A stretch of 8,373 nucleotides of DNA from Candidatus Altimarinota bacterium. GTDB taxonomy: Bacteria; Patescibacteriota; Gracilibacteria; BD1-5; UBA6164. The notes under the pieces are model-generated. The model saw only the letters and a program-made list of their open reading frames with translations, was not told where the DNA came from and made no database searches. Positions 1-6,985 of the stretch are shown piece after piece. The position numbers and the translations under genes were made by a program. The stretch covers positions 1 to 8,373 of the forward strand of contig JAMOTX010000029.1 in assembly GCA_027062145.1 (NCBI GenBank), read 5' to 3'. Every line of letters begins with the position of its first letter. Position 1 is the stretch's first letter.

Positions 1-23
1 AGATACTTAAATGATAAGTATCT
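1..23 (-). terminator. Hairpin downstream of the PRTase-like gene
   Basis: A perfect 9-bp inverted repeat (AGATACTTA at 1-9, TAAGTATCT at 15-23) encloses a 5-nt loop and starts 7 nt after the stop codon of the minus-strand gene ending at 30. This is where a rho-independent terminator is expected. The U-tract that should follow on the minus strand would lie outside the window, so only the stem can be confirmed. Confidence 0.55.
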
Positions 24-29
24 CTTTAT

Positions 30-1583
30 TTAAAATTTTCAAACTAATTTAGGTAATTTCTTCTTTATAAATTTATTTACTAAATTTTTATAAGACCCTC
101 ATTTTGCATTTCTTTCTATTGGAGTAACTGATGAAGCTCAATTTATTTTTGATAAAAGAAAATTAAGTGCTTTTCATTCATCTAATTTTCATAATTTTCA
201 TCTCCTAAGTCATATTTCAGCTACTCATGACAAAACTGGTCATCTTTCCATTAGATTATTTCATCATACTTGTAAAGTAGAACCATAAAATAAATTATCA
301 TCTAAAACTAATTGTAATTTTTTAGGTTTAGATTTCCCTATTTCTAAATATTCATCAGCATTTGAAACTCTTTTTAAGTTTCTATTATGATAAGCCGACA
401 TTGCAGAAAGATTAATTTCTAATTTTGATTGATCTTTATTATAAAATTTAACTAAAACATATTTCATGAAGTAAGGCATCTCTATTCATCCATAAAGCAT
501 TCAATTAATATCTATATTCTCTATATCTTCAGGAATACCTTTAGCTATATTAAATGATGAAAAAATTTGTTTAATTGGATTATCTTCTTCCCTAATAATT
601 CTAAGTAAATTTCAAATAAATTTATTATTTGTTTTTGTTATAAATTTTTTAGTTCATTTTATATCTGTTTTTTTTCAATTTGATTCTTTGTTTTCTAAAT
701 CTGATATGATTTTATCTTGTAATTCAAATGATTCTTTAAAAAAGTTTTTTGCATGATCGAAAATATTTTCGTCTAAACTTCTTCAAAAATTTATTTCAGA
801 ATCATTTTCAACTCATAATAATAAATCTGAAAAAATAGTTACAGTATTTTCTAATTCGTTATTAATATTTTCAATATAATTTTCTGTATTTTCTAATTTA
901 TTATAAATATAATATTTATCAAAATTTCTACTAGCCAAATTTCAAACATGTTTAGATAACTTATCTTTATCAGACATCAAAATAATAAAATTTTGAACAA
1001 AATATAATATATTTTTATAATGCTCTAATATAATTAAAAATGTTTCTTTTTCTAAGTCGTTTAATTCATTAATACTTTTTCATTCAAATTCAGATAAAGC
1101 ATTTTTAATATCTAAAAAATATTGTTCTATTTTTTGAAAATAAATCTCTGGATGCAAATCATAGTTTATAGTTCCATCAGTATCAAATCAATCAAAATTA
1201 AAATAATACCCATATCAACGTGAAGTATATCAATTAGTAGTTTTTTTTGTGTAATCTTTAGAAAAGAAAGTACTAATATTCTCGTTATCTAATCAATCAA
1301 CAACTATTTGAGAAACATTTAAACCTCATGAAAAATCTAGTTTTCATAAAAAATCTAGATTATATTTTTCTTCTAATAATTTTAACAAATCATTATTTCT
1401 TGAAGAAAGCTTTAATCAAATATTTCTAAACATTTCTAAAATTTTTTCTTCTGTATTTATTCAATAGTTTTCATGAATAATTTCTTCTATCTTTAATTTA
1501 TATTCATTATAAATTAAATTTACTTCATCAGATAATATTTTAGTATTTGTAGAATGTCATTGTATTTTTTCAATGTCTTCCAT
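30..1583 (-). CDS. Unknown protein with C-terminal phosphoribosyltransferase-like domain (UGA = Gly)
   Basis: Read with UGA as glycine, this is one uninterrupted frame of 517 residues from ATG at 1583 to TAA at 30-32. It contains 29 TGA codons among about 37 glycines. Residues 364-368 (YGGIE) and 425-436 (LVLDDNLFYGST) resemble type I phosphoribosyltransferases; the second matches the PRPP-binding loop, with two acidic residues followed by a G-S/T-T turn. The segment between them (LSAMSAYH around 392-399) is also compatible with that fold. The first 350 or so residues are rich in Asn, Glu, Lys and Leu, look mostly helical, and resemble nothing I recognise. The C-terminus is very basic (KKKLPKLVGKF). 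No signal peptide or membrane segment is apparent. There is no Shine-Dalgarno before the ATG, only an A-rich leader, and a good promoter lies about 30 bp upstream. It is a single-gene unit. The PRTase call is inferred from short motifs; the substrate is unknown, and the domain could be regulatory rather than catalytic. Confidence 0.6.
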
Positions 1584-1610
1584 TTTTTTATTTTTATTTT
1601 TATTACTTAT

Positions 1611-1639
1611 ATTTTATCATTTATTTACTTTAAAGGCAA
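1611..1639 (-). promoter_or_regulatory. Sigma-70-type promoter for the PRTase-like gene
   Basis: On the minus strand, TTGCCT (1639-1634) and TAAAAT (1616-1611) are separated by exactly 17 bp, and the -10 box is preceded by TGA, giving an extended -10 (TGn). It lies between the rhodanese terminator and the gene starting at 1583. In such AT-rich DNA chance matches are common, but spacing and position both fit. Confidence 0.5.
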
Positions 1640-1648
1640 AAATGAGAC

Positions 1649-1686
1649 AAAATAAAAGATAGTTATTAATAACTATCTTTTATTTT
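1649..1686 (-). terminator. Perfect 38-nt palindromic terminator of the rhodanese gene
   Basis: Positions 1649-1686 are a perfect palindrome centred on TTAA, giving a long hairpin with A-rich 5' and U-rich 3' flanks. On the minus strand the 3' arm runs into CTTTTATTTTG, a typical U-rich terminator tail. The stop codon of the rhodanese gene (1680-1682) lies inside the 5' arm. Symmetry would allow it to work in both directions, but no plus-strand gene ends here. Confidence 0.8.
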
Positions 1687-2138
1687 ATAAATTTTTCTCA
1701 TCATCTTGCCCACGTACCTATTCCTCAAGCTAAATCATGAACATCAGTAAATCATAAATTTTTCATTAAATACAAAGCATTTCATGATCTATTTCAGCTT
1801 CTACAATAGATTAAATATTTTTTTGTTTTATCTAATTTTTCAATCTCAGATTTAAAACTATCTTTATAATAATCTATTTCTAAATCTTTTCATTCTATAT
1901 ATCACTCAGATATTTCTCAAGGAGTTCTAATATCTATTAAAATATAATCTTCTCAAATTTTTTGTTTAAATTCTCAAATATTATAACTTCAAATATTTAC
2001 AAACTCTTGTTTTACTTTTACATCATTTTTTTCAATAACAACTTTAGTTCCACTAGATAATTTTCATAAATAATAACTTCCTAATAATACTATAACTAAT
2101 AAACTAATTATTATATGTATACTTCTTTTATTGTTCAT
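1680..2138 (-). CDS. Membrane-anchored single-domain rhodanese (sulfurtransferase-like), UGA = Gly
   Basis: A 152-residue protein when UGA is read as glycine (13 TGA of 17 glycines). Residues 1-6 are basic (MNNKRS) and about 7-26 are hydrophobic, giving a signal peptide or N-terminal anchor, so the domain is probably extracytoplasmic. The rhodanese domain covers about 57-151. It has YILIDIRTPGE (65-75), the active-site loop YCRSGNRSG with catalytic Cys112, and the C-terminal signature HDLAGGIGTW (134-143). Several invariant glycines of these motifs are encoded by TGA, which supports the code assignment; Trp143 is TGG. Single-domain rhodaneses carry sulfur as a cysteine persulfide, but the partner here cannot be told. 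The ATG follows an A-rich leader without a Shine-Dalgarno. The gene starts 63 bp after tex and may be co-transcribed with it. Its stop lies within its terminator. Confidence 0.9.
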
Positions 2139-2161
2139 TTTTTAAATTATTAAAAATTATT

Positions 2162-2181
2162 TTTATAAATATATTTATAAA
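2162..2181. repeat. AT-only 20-bp palindrome between tex and the rhodanese gene
   Basis: Positions 2162-2181 read the same on both strands and consist only of A and T. The element lies in the 63-bp gap between the tex stop and the rhodanese start. It could be a weak terminator or processing hairpin, but an all-AT stem without a clear U-tract in DNA of this composition is weak evidence. Confidence 0.3.
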
Positions 2182-2201
2182 TCTTAAATGAATCTAAAAT
2201 T

Positions 2202-4340
2202 TTATAAACCTTTCATACTTAATTGAATTTTCCCTGTTTTTTCATCTATACCTGTAACTTTTACTTTTACAGATTGTCCTACTTCTACTTCATCTTTAGG
2301 ATCAGAAACAAATTTATCAGCAATTTGACTAACATGTACTAAACCATCATTTTTCATTCAAATATCTACAAAAGCTCCAAAAGCTACAACATTTCTAATA
2401 ACTCAATCAACTATATCACCTTCTTTTATTTCTACACTACCCTTTTTAATAGCTTTTTTATGAGTAGAATTAATTCTTTTTTCTTCTCAAATATTTTCGT
2501 ATGAAGCTACTATAAATTCTAAAGTTGAAACAGCTACATCTGGATATATTTCAGTTAAAGCTTCTTTATTTTCATTAAAATCAGATGGACCTATATCATT
2601 TTCTAACATATATTTAGTAAGCTCATATTGATCTGGATGGATATCTGTATTATCTAATTTTTCATCACTTTCTGGTACTCTTAAAAATCATGCAGCTAAT
2701 TCATATATTTTATCTGATAATTGTTTCTTTAAATGAACTCTAGATTTATAAGGTCTATGATTATATATTTTTTTAGCTGTTCTTTTATCTATACCTGAAA
2801 TATGATTTAATACATAACTTGAGGCTGTATTTACATTTATTCAAACAATATTTACTACATCTTCTACTACGTTACCAAGTTTTTCTTCTAATTTTTTTTC
2901 TGGCATATCATGTTGATACATCCCTACTCAAATACTTCAAACTGGTACTTTTACAAGCTCAGATAATGGATCAATAAACCTTCTACCAATAGAAACTGTT
3001 CATCTATCAAGAGAATCTAAATCTGGAAATTCTTCTTTTGCTATTTTACTAGCAGAATAAACAGAAGCTCCTGATTCATTTACTATAAATATTTCTATTT
3101 CTGAAAAACTTTGAATCATTTCAACTGTTTCATTTACTCAAGTACCATTTCAAATAATAATAACTCCAGGTTTATCTTTTGCTATAATATTTTTTAATTT
3201 TGAAATACTTAAATCTTTTTGATATAAAAAGATTTTATCAAATTTAAGTGGATTACCTAGTTCATCAAGTATAGCCATTTTACAACCTGCTTTATAACCA
3301 GGATCAATAGCTAATATTTTTTTACCATATTCTGGTTTTGTCATTAATAATGAAGCTAAATTTTGTTTGAAAGTATCTATAGCATCATCTTCTCAAATTT
3401 CAGATAACATACCTCTTAATTCTGTTTCTACTGATTTAAATAAAGTATCATAACCATCTTTAAATGCTTCTTCTAATTCTTCTATAAAAGGAACTCTTAT
3501 TTTTAATAATCTAGCATAATGATATTGTAAACCCTCATATGTTTTTTCAGATTTTTCAATTTTAATAGATAATATTTTTAAGCTTTCTCATCTATTTAAT
3601 GCTAATATTTGATAAGGTTTTAAATATGAAATTCTCTGATTAAAATCAGCATAAATATCAAATTTAGAAATTTGACCTTTATCTTTATCGTTTAATTTAT
3701 CTAATGCTTTTTCTCATTTTACTTTTGAAATAATATTACCATATTTTTGTATAGTTTCTATTAAGTCAGCTCTTAAATCTGCATTAGCAGAAATTTCTGC
3801 AGCAATAATATAACTACTTCCTTCTAAAATTTCGTCTTCTTTATATTCAGCTAAAAGTTCAGCAGGAATAATAAAATCTTTATTTAATTTAATCATATCA
3901 GCAACAACTTGAAATCATTTTTCAATTGCTATCATTGCTTTTGTTTTCTTTTTTGATTTATATGGTTTATATATTTCTTCTACTTCTTTTAAGGTTTTAG
4001 CTTTTAATATATTAGCCATCAACTCATCAGTCATTTTTCACATTGATTCAATACCATTTACAGCTGTTTGTTTAGCTTTATGAAGTTTTTCAGTTTTATC
4101 TCTAAGATCTATAATATCTCTTATATTATCTTCATCAAGATTTCATGTTCTTTCTTTTCTATACCTAGCAATAAATGGAACAGTTGCTCATTCAGCAATA
4201 AAATCTAAAACAACTTCTACTTGAAATGTTTTAAGTTCTAATCATTTAGAAACAACTTCTATATAATTTGGTAACTCTAAAATAGTTCATTCAAACTCTT
4301 CTTCATTAGAAACTTCTTCTATTTCATTTTCTTCAGCCAT
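2202..4340 (-). CDS. tex: Transcription accessory protein Tex (S1 RNA-binding), UGA = Gly
   Basis: A 712-residue protein from ATG at 4340 to TAA at 2202-2204, with 19 TGA and about 27 GGN glycines by hand count. The whole Tex architecture is visible. The N-terminal helical Tex domain includes ATVPFIARYRKERTG at about 50-64. The YqgF/RNase H-like domain has ILAIDPG (342-348) and GNGTG (397-401). The core has SGASVYSAS and SIGVGMYQHD (469-478). Helix-hairpin-helix segments follow VNTAS at about 503-530. The C-terminal S1 domain covers about 641-712 (FGAFVDIG, DGLVHVSQIADKFV). TGA encodes family-invariant glycines in GNGT, SIGVG, VDGVI and FVDIG. Tex proteins bind nucleic acid and associate with transcription; deletion phenotypes differ between species. 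At 712 residues it lies at the short end of the family because it stops directly after S1. There is no Shine-Dalgarno. It follows a terminator, so it should have its own promoter in 4341-4400, but no convincing one was found. Confidence 0.95.
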
Positions 4341-4401
4341 TTGTTGTAGTTAAATATATATTAATATTTATTTTAATTATTTAGATTTTTTTGCAAATAA
4401 A

Positions 4402-4425
4402 AAGCCAGACTATTCTGTCTGACTT
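4402..4425 (-). terminator. Terminator of the three-gene operon
   Basis: On the minus strand AAGTCAGAC (4425-4417) and GTCTGGCTT (4410-4402) form a 9-bp stem around a 6-nt loop. The one non-Watson-Crick position is a U-G wobble in the minus-strand RNA but a C-A mismatch in the plus-strand RNA, which shows the hairpin belongs to minus-strand transcription. It continues into CTTTTTATTTG. The stop codon of the 87-residue gene overlaps the base of the stem. Confidence 0.8.
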
Positions 4426-4687
4426 AATTTATGATTGACTCTATTACTTTTCTATGTAAAAATTTACCATCCAAATAATAACTTGTTCTAGGTCCAAATT
4501 CAGTTGAATTAACAAGTATGTAACTTATATTAACTGTTTGACCTAATTTTTCTTTATCAATATAATGAATATATTTACCTTTGAAAAAATGATATATTTT
4601 ATCAAAAAGACTATATTTAATTTCATCAATAAGTTTAACTTTAAAAAAACCTTCACTCATTGTATAATTTTTTTTGCATTCACACAT
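4424..4687 (-). CDS. Unknown 87-residue protein, third gene of the TGA-free operon
   Basis: I do not recognise this protein. It begins MCECKK, giving a Cys-x-Cys pair near the N-terminus, and the rest is rich in Lys, Tyr, Ile and Phe with no clear membrane segment. All five glycines use GGT or GGA and there is no in-frame TGA, so it reads identically in the standard code and in code 25. The start at 4687 was chosen because AGGAG (4698-4694) lies 6 nt upstream and overlaps the TAG of the preceding gene, consistent with translational coupling. A later in-frame ATG (residue 10, MSEGF) lacks such a site. The stop is TAA at the base of the operon terminator. It is probably co-transcribed with the two genes upstream. 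Confidence 0.78.
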   Translation of the reverse strand: MCECKKNYTMSEGFFKVKLIDEIKYSLFDKIYHFFKGKYIHYIDKEKLGQTVNISYILVNSTEFGPRTSYYLDGKFLHRKVIESIIN

Positions 4688-4696
4688 TTTAATCTC

Positions 4697-4882
4697 CTAT
4701 TTTTCTAAAACTCTACCTCTTTTTTCACTAAACATTTTTCTATTTAAATTAACTTGTTTAGGAATAGTAGTAGAAAATTTTATTTTCTTTTTATTTTTAA
4801 AATTATTTTCCATATTTAAGTACCAAAAATTTGGTATTTTAATATAAAAATTACTTCCAATTGAATGTAAATTAGCACTCAT
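4697..4882 (-). CDS. Unknown 61-residue basic protein, second gene of the TGA-free operon
   Basis: A small basic protein of 61 residues beginning MSANLHSIGSNF, with a lysine/asparagine-rich middle (ENNFKNKKKIKF) and a charged C-terminus (SEKRGRVLEK). I do not recognise it. Both glycines are GGN, Trp20 is TGG, and the stop is TAG. The start at 4882 follows AGGAG (4892-4888) with a 5-nt spacer. The upstream gene's TAA (4886-4884) lies inside that spacer and ends one base before this ATG, so the two genes are probably translationally coupled. The frame is open further upstream to an ATG at 4969, but that would overlap the preceding gene by 86 bp and bypass the ribosome-binding site. Confidence 0.72.
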   Translation of the reverse strand: MSANLHSIGSNFYIKIPNFWYLNMENNFKNKKKIKFSTTIPKQVNLNRKMFSEKRGRVLEK

Positions 4883-4883
4883 T

Positions 4884-5264
4884 TTATCTCCTTTTATTTG
4901 GTTTTTGTTTTTTTCTAGACCATGGATTATCATTACTCCATGCTCCAGGATAAGGTTCATTGTAATCATTAAATAATTGTTTTTCTAAATCTTTATGATG
5001 ATTAACAATTGCATTAATGCTACCAATATCAAAAGATCTATTATAAAAACTACCACCAATTACTATAGATTTTTTAGTTTTTTTCTCAGAAAATTTAGGT
5101 TTTATACTAATAACTTTATGAAAAATATCATTATGTTTAATATAATGAACAGCAACTGATTCTATCTTAAAATCAACTAAAAACTCTGTAACATAATTAC
5201 CCTTTGCCCAATAGTAAGAAATAATAGCATTTCTTAATTCTACATCTGGTTCTTCTAAATACAT
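4884..5264 (-). CDS. Unknown 126-residue protein, first gene of the TGA-free operon
   Basis: I do not recognise this protein. It has an acidic start (MYLEEPDVELRN). The middle reads as alternating strand-like segments (TEFLVDFKIESVAVHYI, FHKVISIKPKF, KSIVIGGSFYNRSF), suggesting a compact alpha/beta fold. The C-terminus is polar, with NEPYPGAWSNDNPWSRKK followed by a basic end (KPNKRR), possibly a disordered or nucleic-acid-contacting tail. There is no signal peptide. All five glycines are GGN and all three tryptophans TGG, with no TGA. A strong Shine-Dalgarno, AGGAGGT (5277-5271), sits 6 nt before the ATG, unlike the A-rich leaders of the other genes in the window. A near-consensus promoter lies about 35-60 bp upstream. 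The last codons (AGG AGA TAA) double as the ribosome-binding site for the next gene. Confidence 0.85.
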   Translation of the reverse strand: MYLEEPDVELRNAIISYYWAKGNYVTEFLVDFKIESVAVHYIKHNDIFHKVISIKPKFSEKKTKKSIVIGGSFYNRSFDIGSINAIVNHHKDLEKQLFNDYNEPYPGAWSNDNPWSRKKQKPNKRR

Positions 5265-5270
5265 AAGTCC

Positions 5271-5277
5271 ACCTCCT
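5271..5277 (-). promoter_or_regulatory. Strong Shine-Dalgarno AGGAGGT before the 126-residue gene
   Basis: The minus strand reads AGGAGGTGGACTTATG, a 7-base match to the anti-SD core with a 6-nt spacer. Together with AGGAG at 4888-4892 and 4694-4698, it is one of only three recognisable Shine-Dalgarno sites in the window, all in this operon. Confidence 0.85.
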
Positions 5278-5302
5278 TATAATACTCGAACTTAGTTTAC
5301 TT

Positions 5303-5330
5303 ATTCTAAGTAAAAAAAGGATTAAGTCAA
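5303..5330 (-). promoter_or_regulatory. Sigma-70 promoter of the three-gene operon
   Basis: On the minus strand TTGACT (5330-5325) and TAGAAT (5308-5303) are each one base from consensus and separated by 16 bp. Transcription would start near 5296 and give a leader of about 30 nt ending in the AGGAGGT site. The -35 box overlaps the loop and 3' arm of the preceding gene's terminator hairpin. Confidence 0.65.
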
Positions 5331-5347
5331 TAACTTAATCCTTTTTT
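5313..5347 (-). terminator. Terminator of the DUF389 / 109-residue unit
   Basis: A perfect 15-bp stem (5313-5327 with 5333-5347) around a 5-nt loop includes a GC-containing core (GGATTAAGT / ACTTAATCC) with A-tracts 5' and T-tracts 3'. On the minus strand it ends in seven T residues, a classic rho-independent terminator. The TAA of the 109-residue gene (5348-5346) is at the very base of the 5' arm. Confidence 0.88.
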
Positions 5348-5675
5348 AATAATCATCTTTTAAAAAATAAGAAAACATTAAAAAATATATTATTAATCTA
5401 TCAATTTCTGATATACCTTTTAACTCATATATTATTTTTTTTACTTCATTATCAGAAATTCATTCATAATCTATTGCAGAAATAATTGGAGATATTTGTT
5501 CAGTGTATTTTTCTGTTAATTCCATTATTTCTTCATAAGTTAATCCTTCTCACTTTATTTTATATAATATTTTTAAAGTATACAAATCTTCCTTTGTTTG
5601 CTCTTTATTTATATCTGGAACTACTATATCTAACTTTTCTGTAATTCAATTATTGTAATTTAATTTTTCTCACAT
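5346..5675 (-). CDS. Unknown 109-residue acidic protein downstream of DUF389 (UGA = Gly)
   Basis: A 109-residue protein beginning ATG TGA (Met-Gly) and ending in TAA at the base of a terminator. Four of six glycines are TGA. It is rich in Glu, Ile, Lys and Tyr and looks mostly helical (KEDLYTLKILYKIK, TYEEIMELTEKYTEQ, SDNEVKKIIYELKG), with a moderately hydrophobic C-terminal segment (IDRLIIYFLMFSYFLKDDY). I do not recognise it. The ATG lies 3 nt after the TAG of the DUF389 gene and is in the same reading frame, so the two are in one operon and the 109-residue part could also be reached by readthrough. No Shine-Dalgarno precedes it, which fits reinitiation or leaderless-style initiation. Confidence 0.75.
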
Positions 5676-5678
5676 AAT

Positions 5679-6839
5679 CTATTTTGATGTTATACTAATA
5701 ACTCTAATTATTTCTAAATCTATTTCTACTGTTTTTCAAATAGTTTTTGATAAATCTGAATTTATTTCTTCTAAAATTTTAGTTAAATCTCTATTCTCAG
5801 GCAAAGTAATAGTTGTTTTAACTACAACTCTATCTTTTTTAAGACTACTTATTTCTATACTAGCAATAGAAAAATGTTTTATTTCTGATCAAATTGTAGT
5901 AGTTAAATAATCTTTTATTTCTCAACTTATTCTTACTTCTTCTCTAATTGCTACAAATGTAGATATCAAAGGTATTAATATAATAACAATAGAAACAATT
6001 ACAAATATTAACCTTTTAAACATATATTTTTGTTGTTTTTCAATATGAGGAGTAAATCAATATAACCAAAAGAAAATCGTACTCACTATTATAATAGCAA
6101 CTAAATTGGTTAGAAATAACATCATTGCCCCACTTGCTAATTCATAATTTAAAGTTGCTAAAGCAATTCAAACAACTGCTAATGGTGGCATAAGTGATGC
6201 TGCCATTGCAACACCTGCAATAGACTCACCTAATCTTTTAAATCTAAGTGACATAACTGCAACCATAGCTGAAAAAATAGCTATGAAAAAATCTATAATA
6301 TTTGGAGAACTACGTGCTAAAATTTCTTGAGTTTCTATATTTACTCATGCTATAAACGATACTAATGCTCACATTAATATTGAAGCTAAAATAGAAAAGA
6401 ATAAAACTTTAAAAGCAATAGCAAAAAATTTCTGTGCTCATCTTGCGATTGCAAATGCTACACCATTTATTGGTCTTAATAATGGAGCAATAAGCATGGC
6501 TCAAATAACAACTGCAACCGAATTTTGTAATAATCATAATGCAGCTATCAAACTAGATAAAATAATTTCAATCCAGTATAATTTATCTCAAAGAGAATCA
6601 CTTTTAACTTTTAGTGCAACTAACTCTTTTTGATCATTTTTCATTGATAAAAATTCTATTTTATCAAAAAAATTACTTACTTTTTCTTCTTTAGTAAGTT
6701 CTGTTTTGATTCAAGTTACCTTTTTAACTGCTTCTTCCTTTTTCAAGATTTGTTTAACTTCTTGTTTTATTTCTTTTTTTTCTGCTTTTGTAAGGTCTTC
6801 CTTTATTAATGGGATATCTTTTAACTCATTTTCAACCAT
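5679..6839 (-). CDS. DUF389-family polytopic membrane protein (UGA = Gly)
   Basis: A 386-residue protein from ATG at 6839 to TAG at 5679-5681; 12 of 16 glycines are TGA. Residues 1-85 are charged and helical (many Lys/Glu), probably cytoplasmic. Hydrophobic segments follow at about 89-104, 107-121, 139-167, 182-197, 205-230, 237-261 and 277-298. The DUF389 signatures are present: NSVAVVIGAMLIAPLLRPI (106-124) and AMAASLMPPLAVVGIAL (211-227), with TGA at the conserved glycines. The C-terminal part, about 300-386, is soluble with alternating strands (DRVVVKTTITL, VEIDLEIIRVISI). The family's function is unestablished, and I infer only an integral membrane role. The gene shares its upstream region with the divergent telA-like gene, and a 109-residue gene follows in the same frame. 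There is no Shine-Dalgarno. Confidence 0.88.
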
Positions 6840-6985
6840 CAATTTTATTTAAACTAATATTATATAAATAATATCATATAAATGAATATAAAACAAAAAT
6901 TAAGCAAGCTATTTTTTTTGCATTATACAGTAAAATGTATTAGAATATATAAGTTAATATTATTTATATTTATAAAAGTAAAAAA
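6840..6985. promoter_or_regulatory. Divergent intergenic region between DUF389 and telA-like genes
   Basis: This 146-bp, extremely AT-rich region must hold promoters for both flanking genes. Leftward candidates are TTGTTT (6896-6891) with TATTAT (6873-6868) at 17-bp spacing, and an isolated perfect TATAAT at 6927-6922. An AT-only inverted repeat (6857-6863 with 6868-6874) overlaps the first of these. No riboswitch-like or RNA-gene structure was recognised. Confidence 0.45.
6918..6946 (+). promoter_or_regulatory. Candidate promoter of the telA-like gene
   Basis: TTGCAT (6918-6923) and TAGAAT (6941-6946) are separated by 17 bp. The -10 box is identical to that of the three-gene operon. Transcription would start near 6953, about 33 nt before the ATG. 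The -35 match is only partial. Confidence 0.5.

Noticed and set aside
264..479. Independent 71-residue gene
   Set aside because: It is an internal fragment of the 517-residue PRTase-like protein between TGA codons, in the same frame.
2202..4340. tex as a pseudogene broken by many stops (short frames at 3150-3344 and 3714-3896)
   Set aside because: All breaks are TGA with no frameshift or TAA/TAG, and the frame is continuous over 713 codons with every Tex domain intact under code 25.
4697..4969. 90-residue version of the second operon gene starting at ATG 4969
   Set aside because: It overlaps the upstream 126-residue gene out of frame by 86 bp; the internal ATG at 4882 has a well-spaced AGGAG and only a 1-nt gap to the preceding stop.
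5286..5311. Small inverted repeat ACTTAG...CTAAGT as an operator in the operon leader
   Set aside because: A 6-bp stem with a 10-nt loop in AT-rich DNA, overlapping the -10 box, is too weak to call without comparative data.
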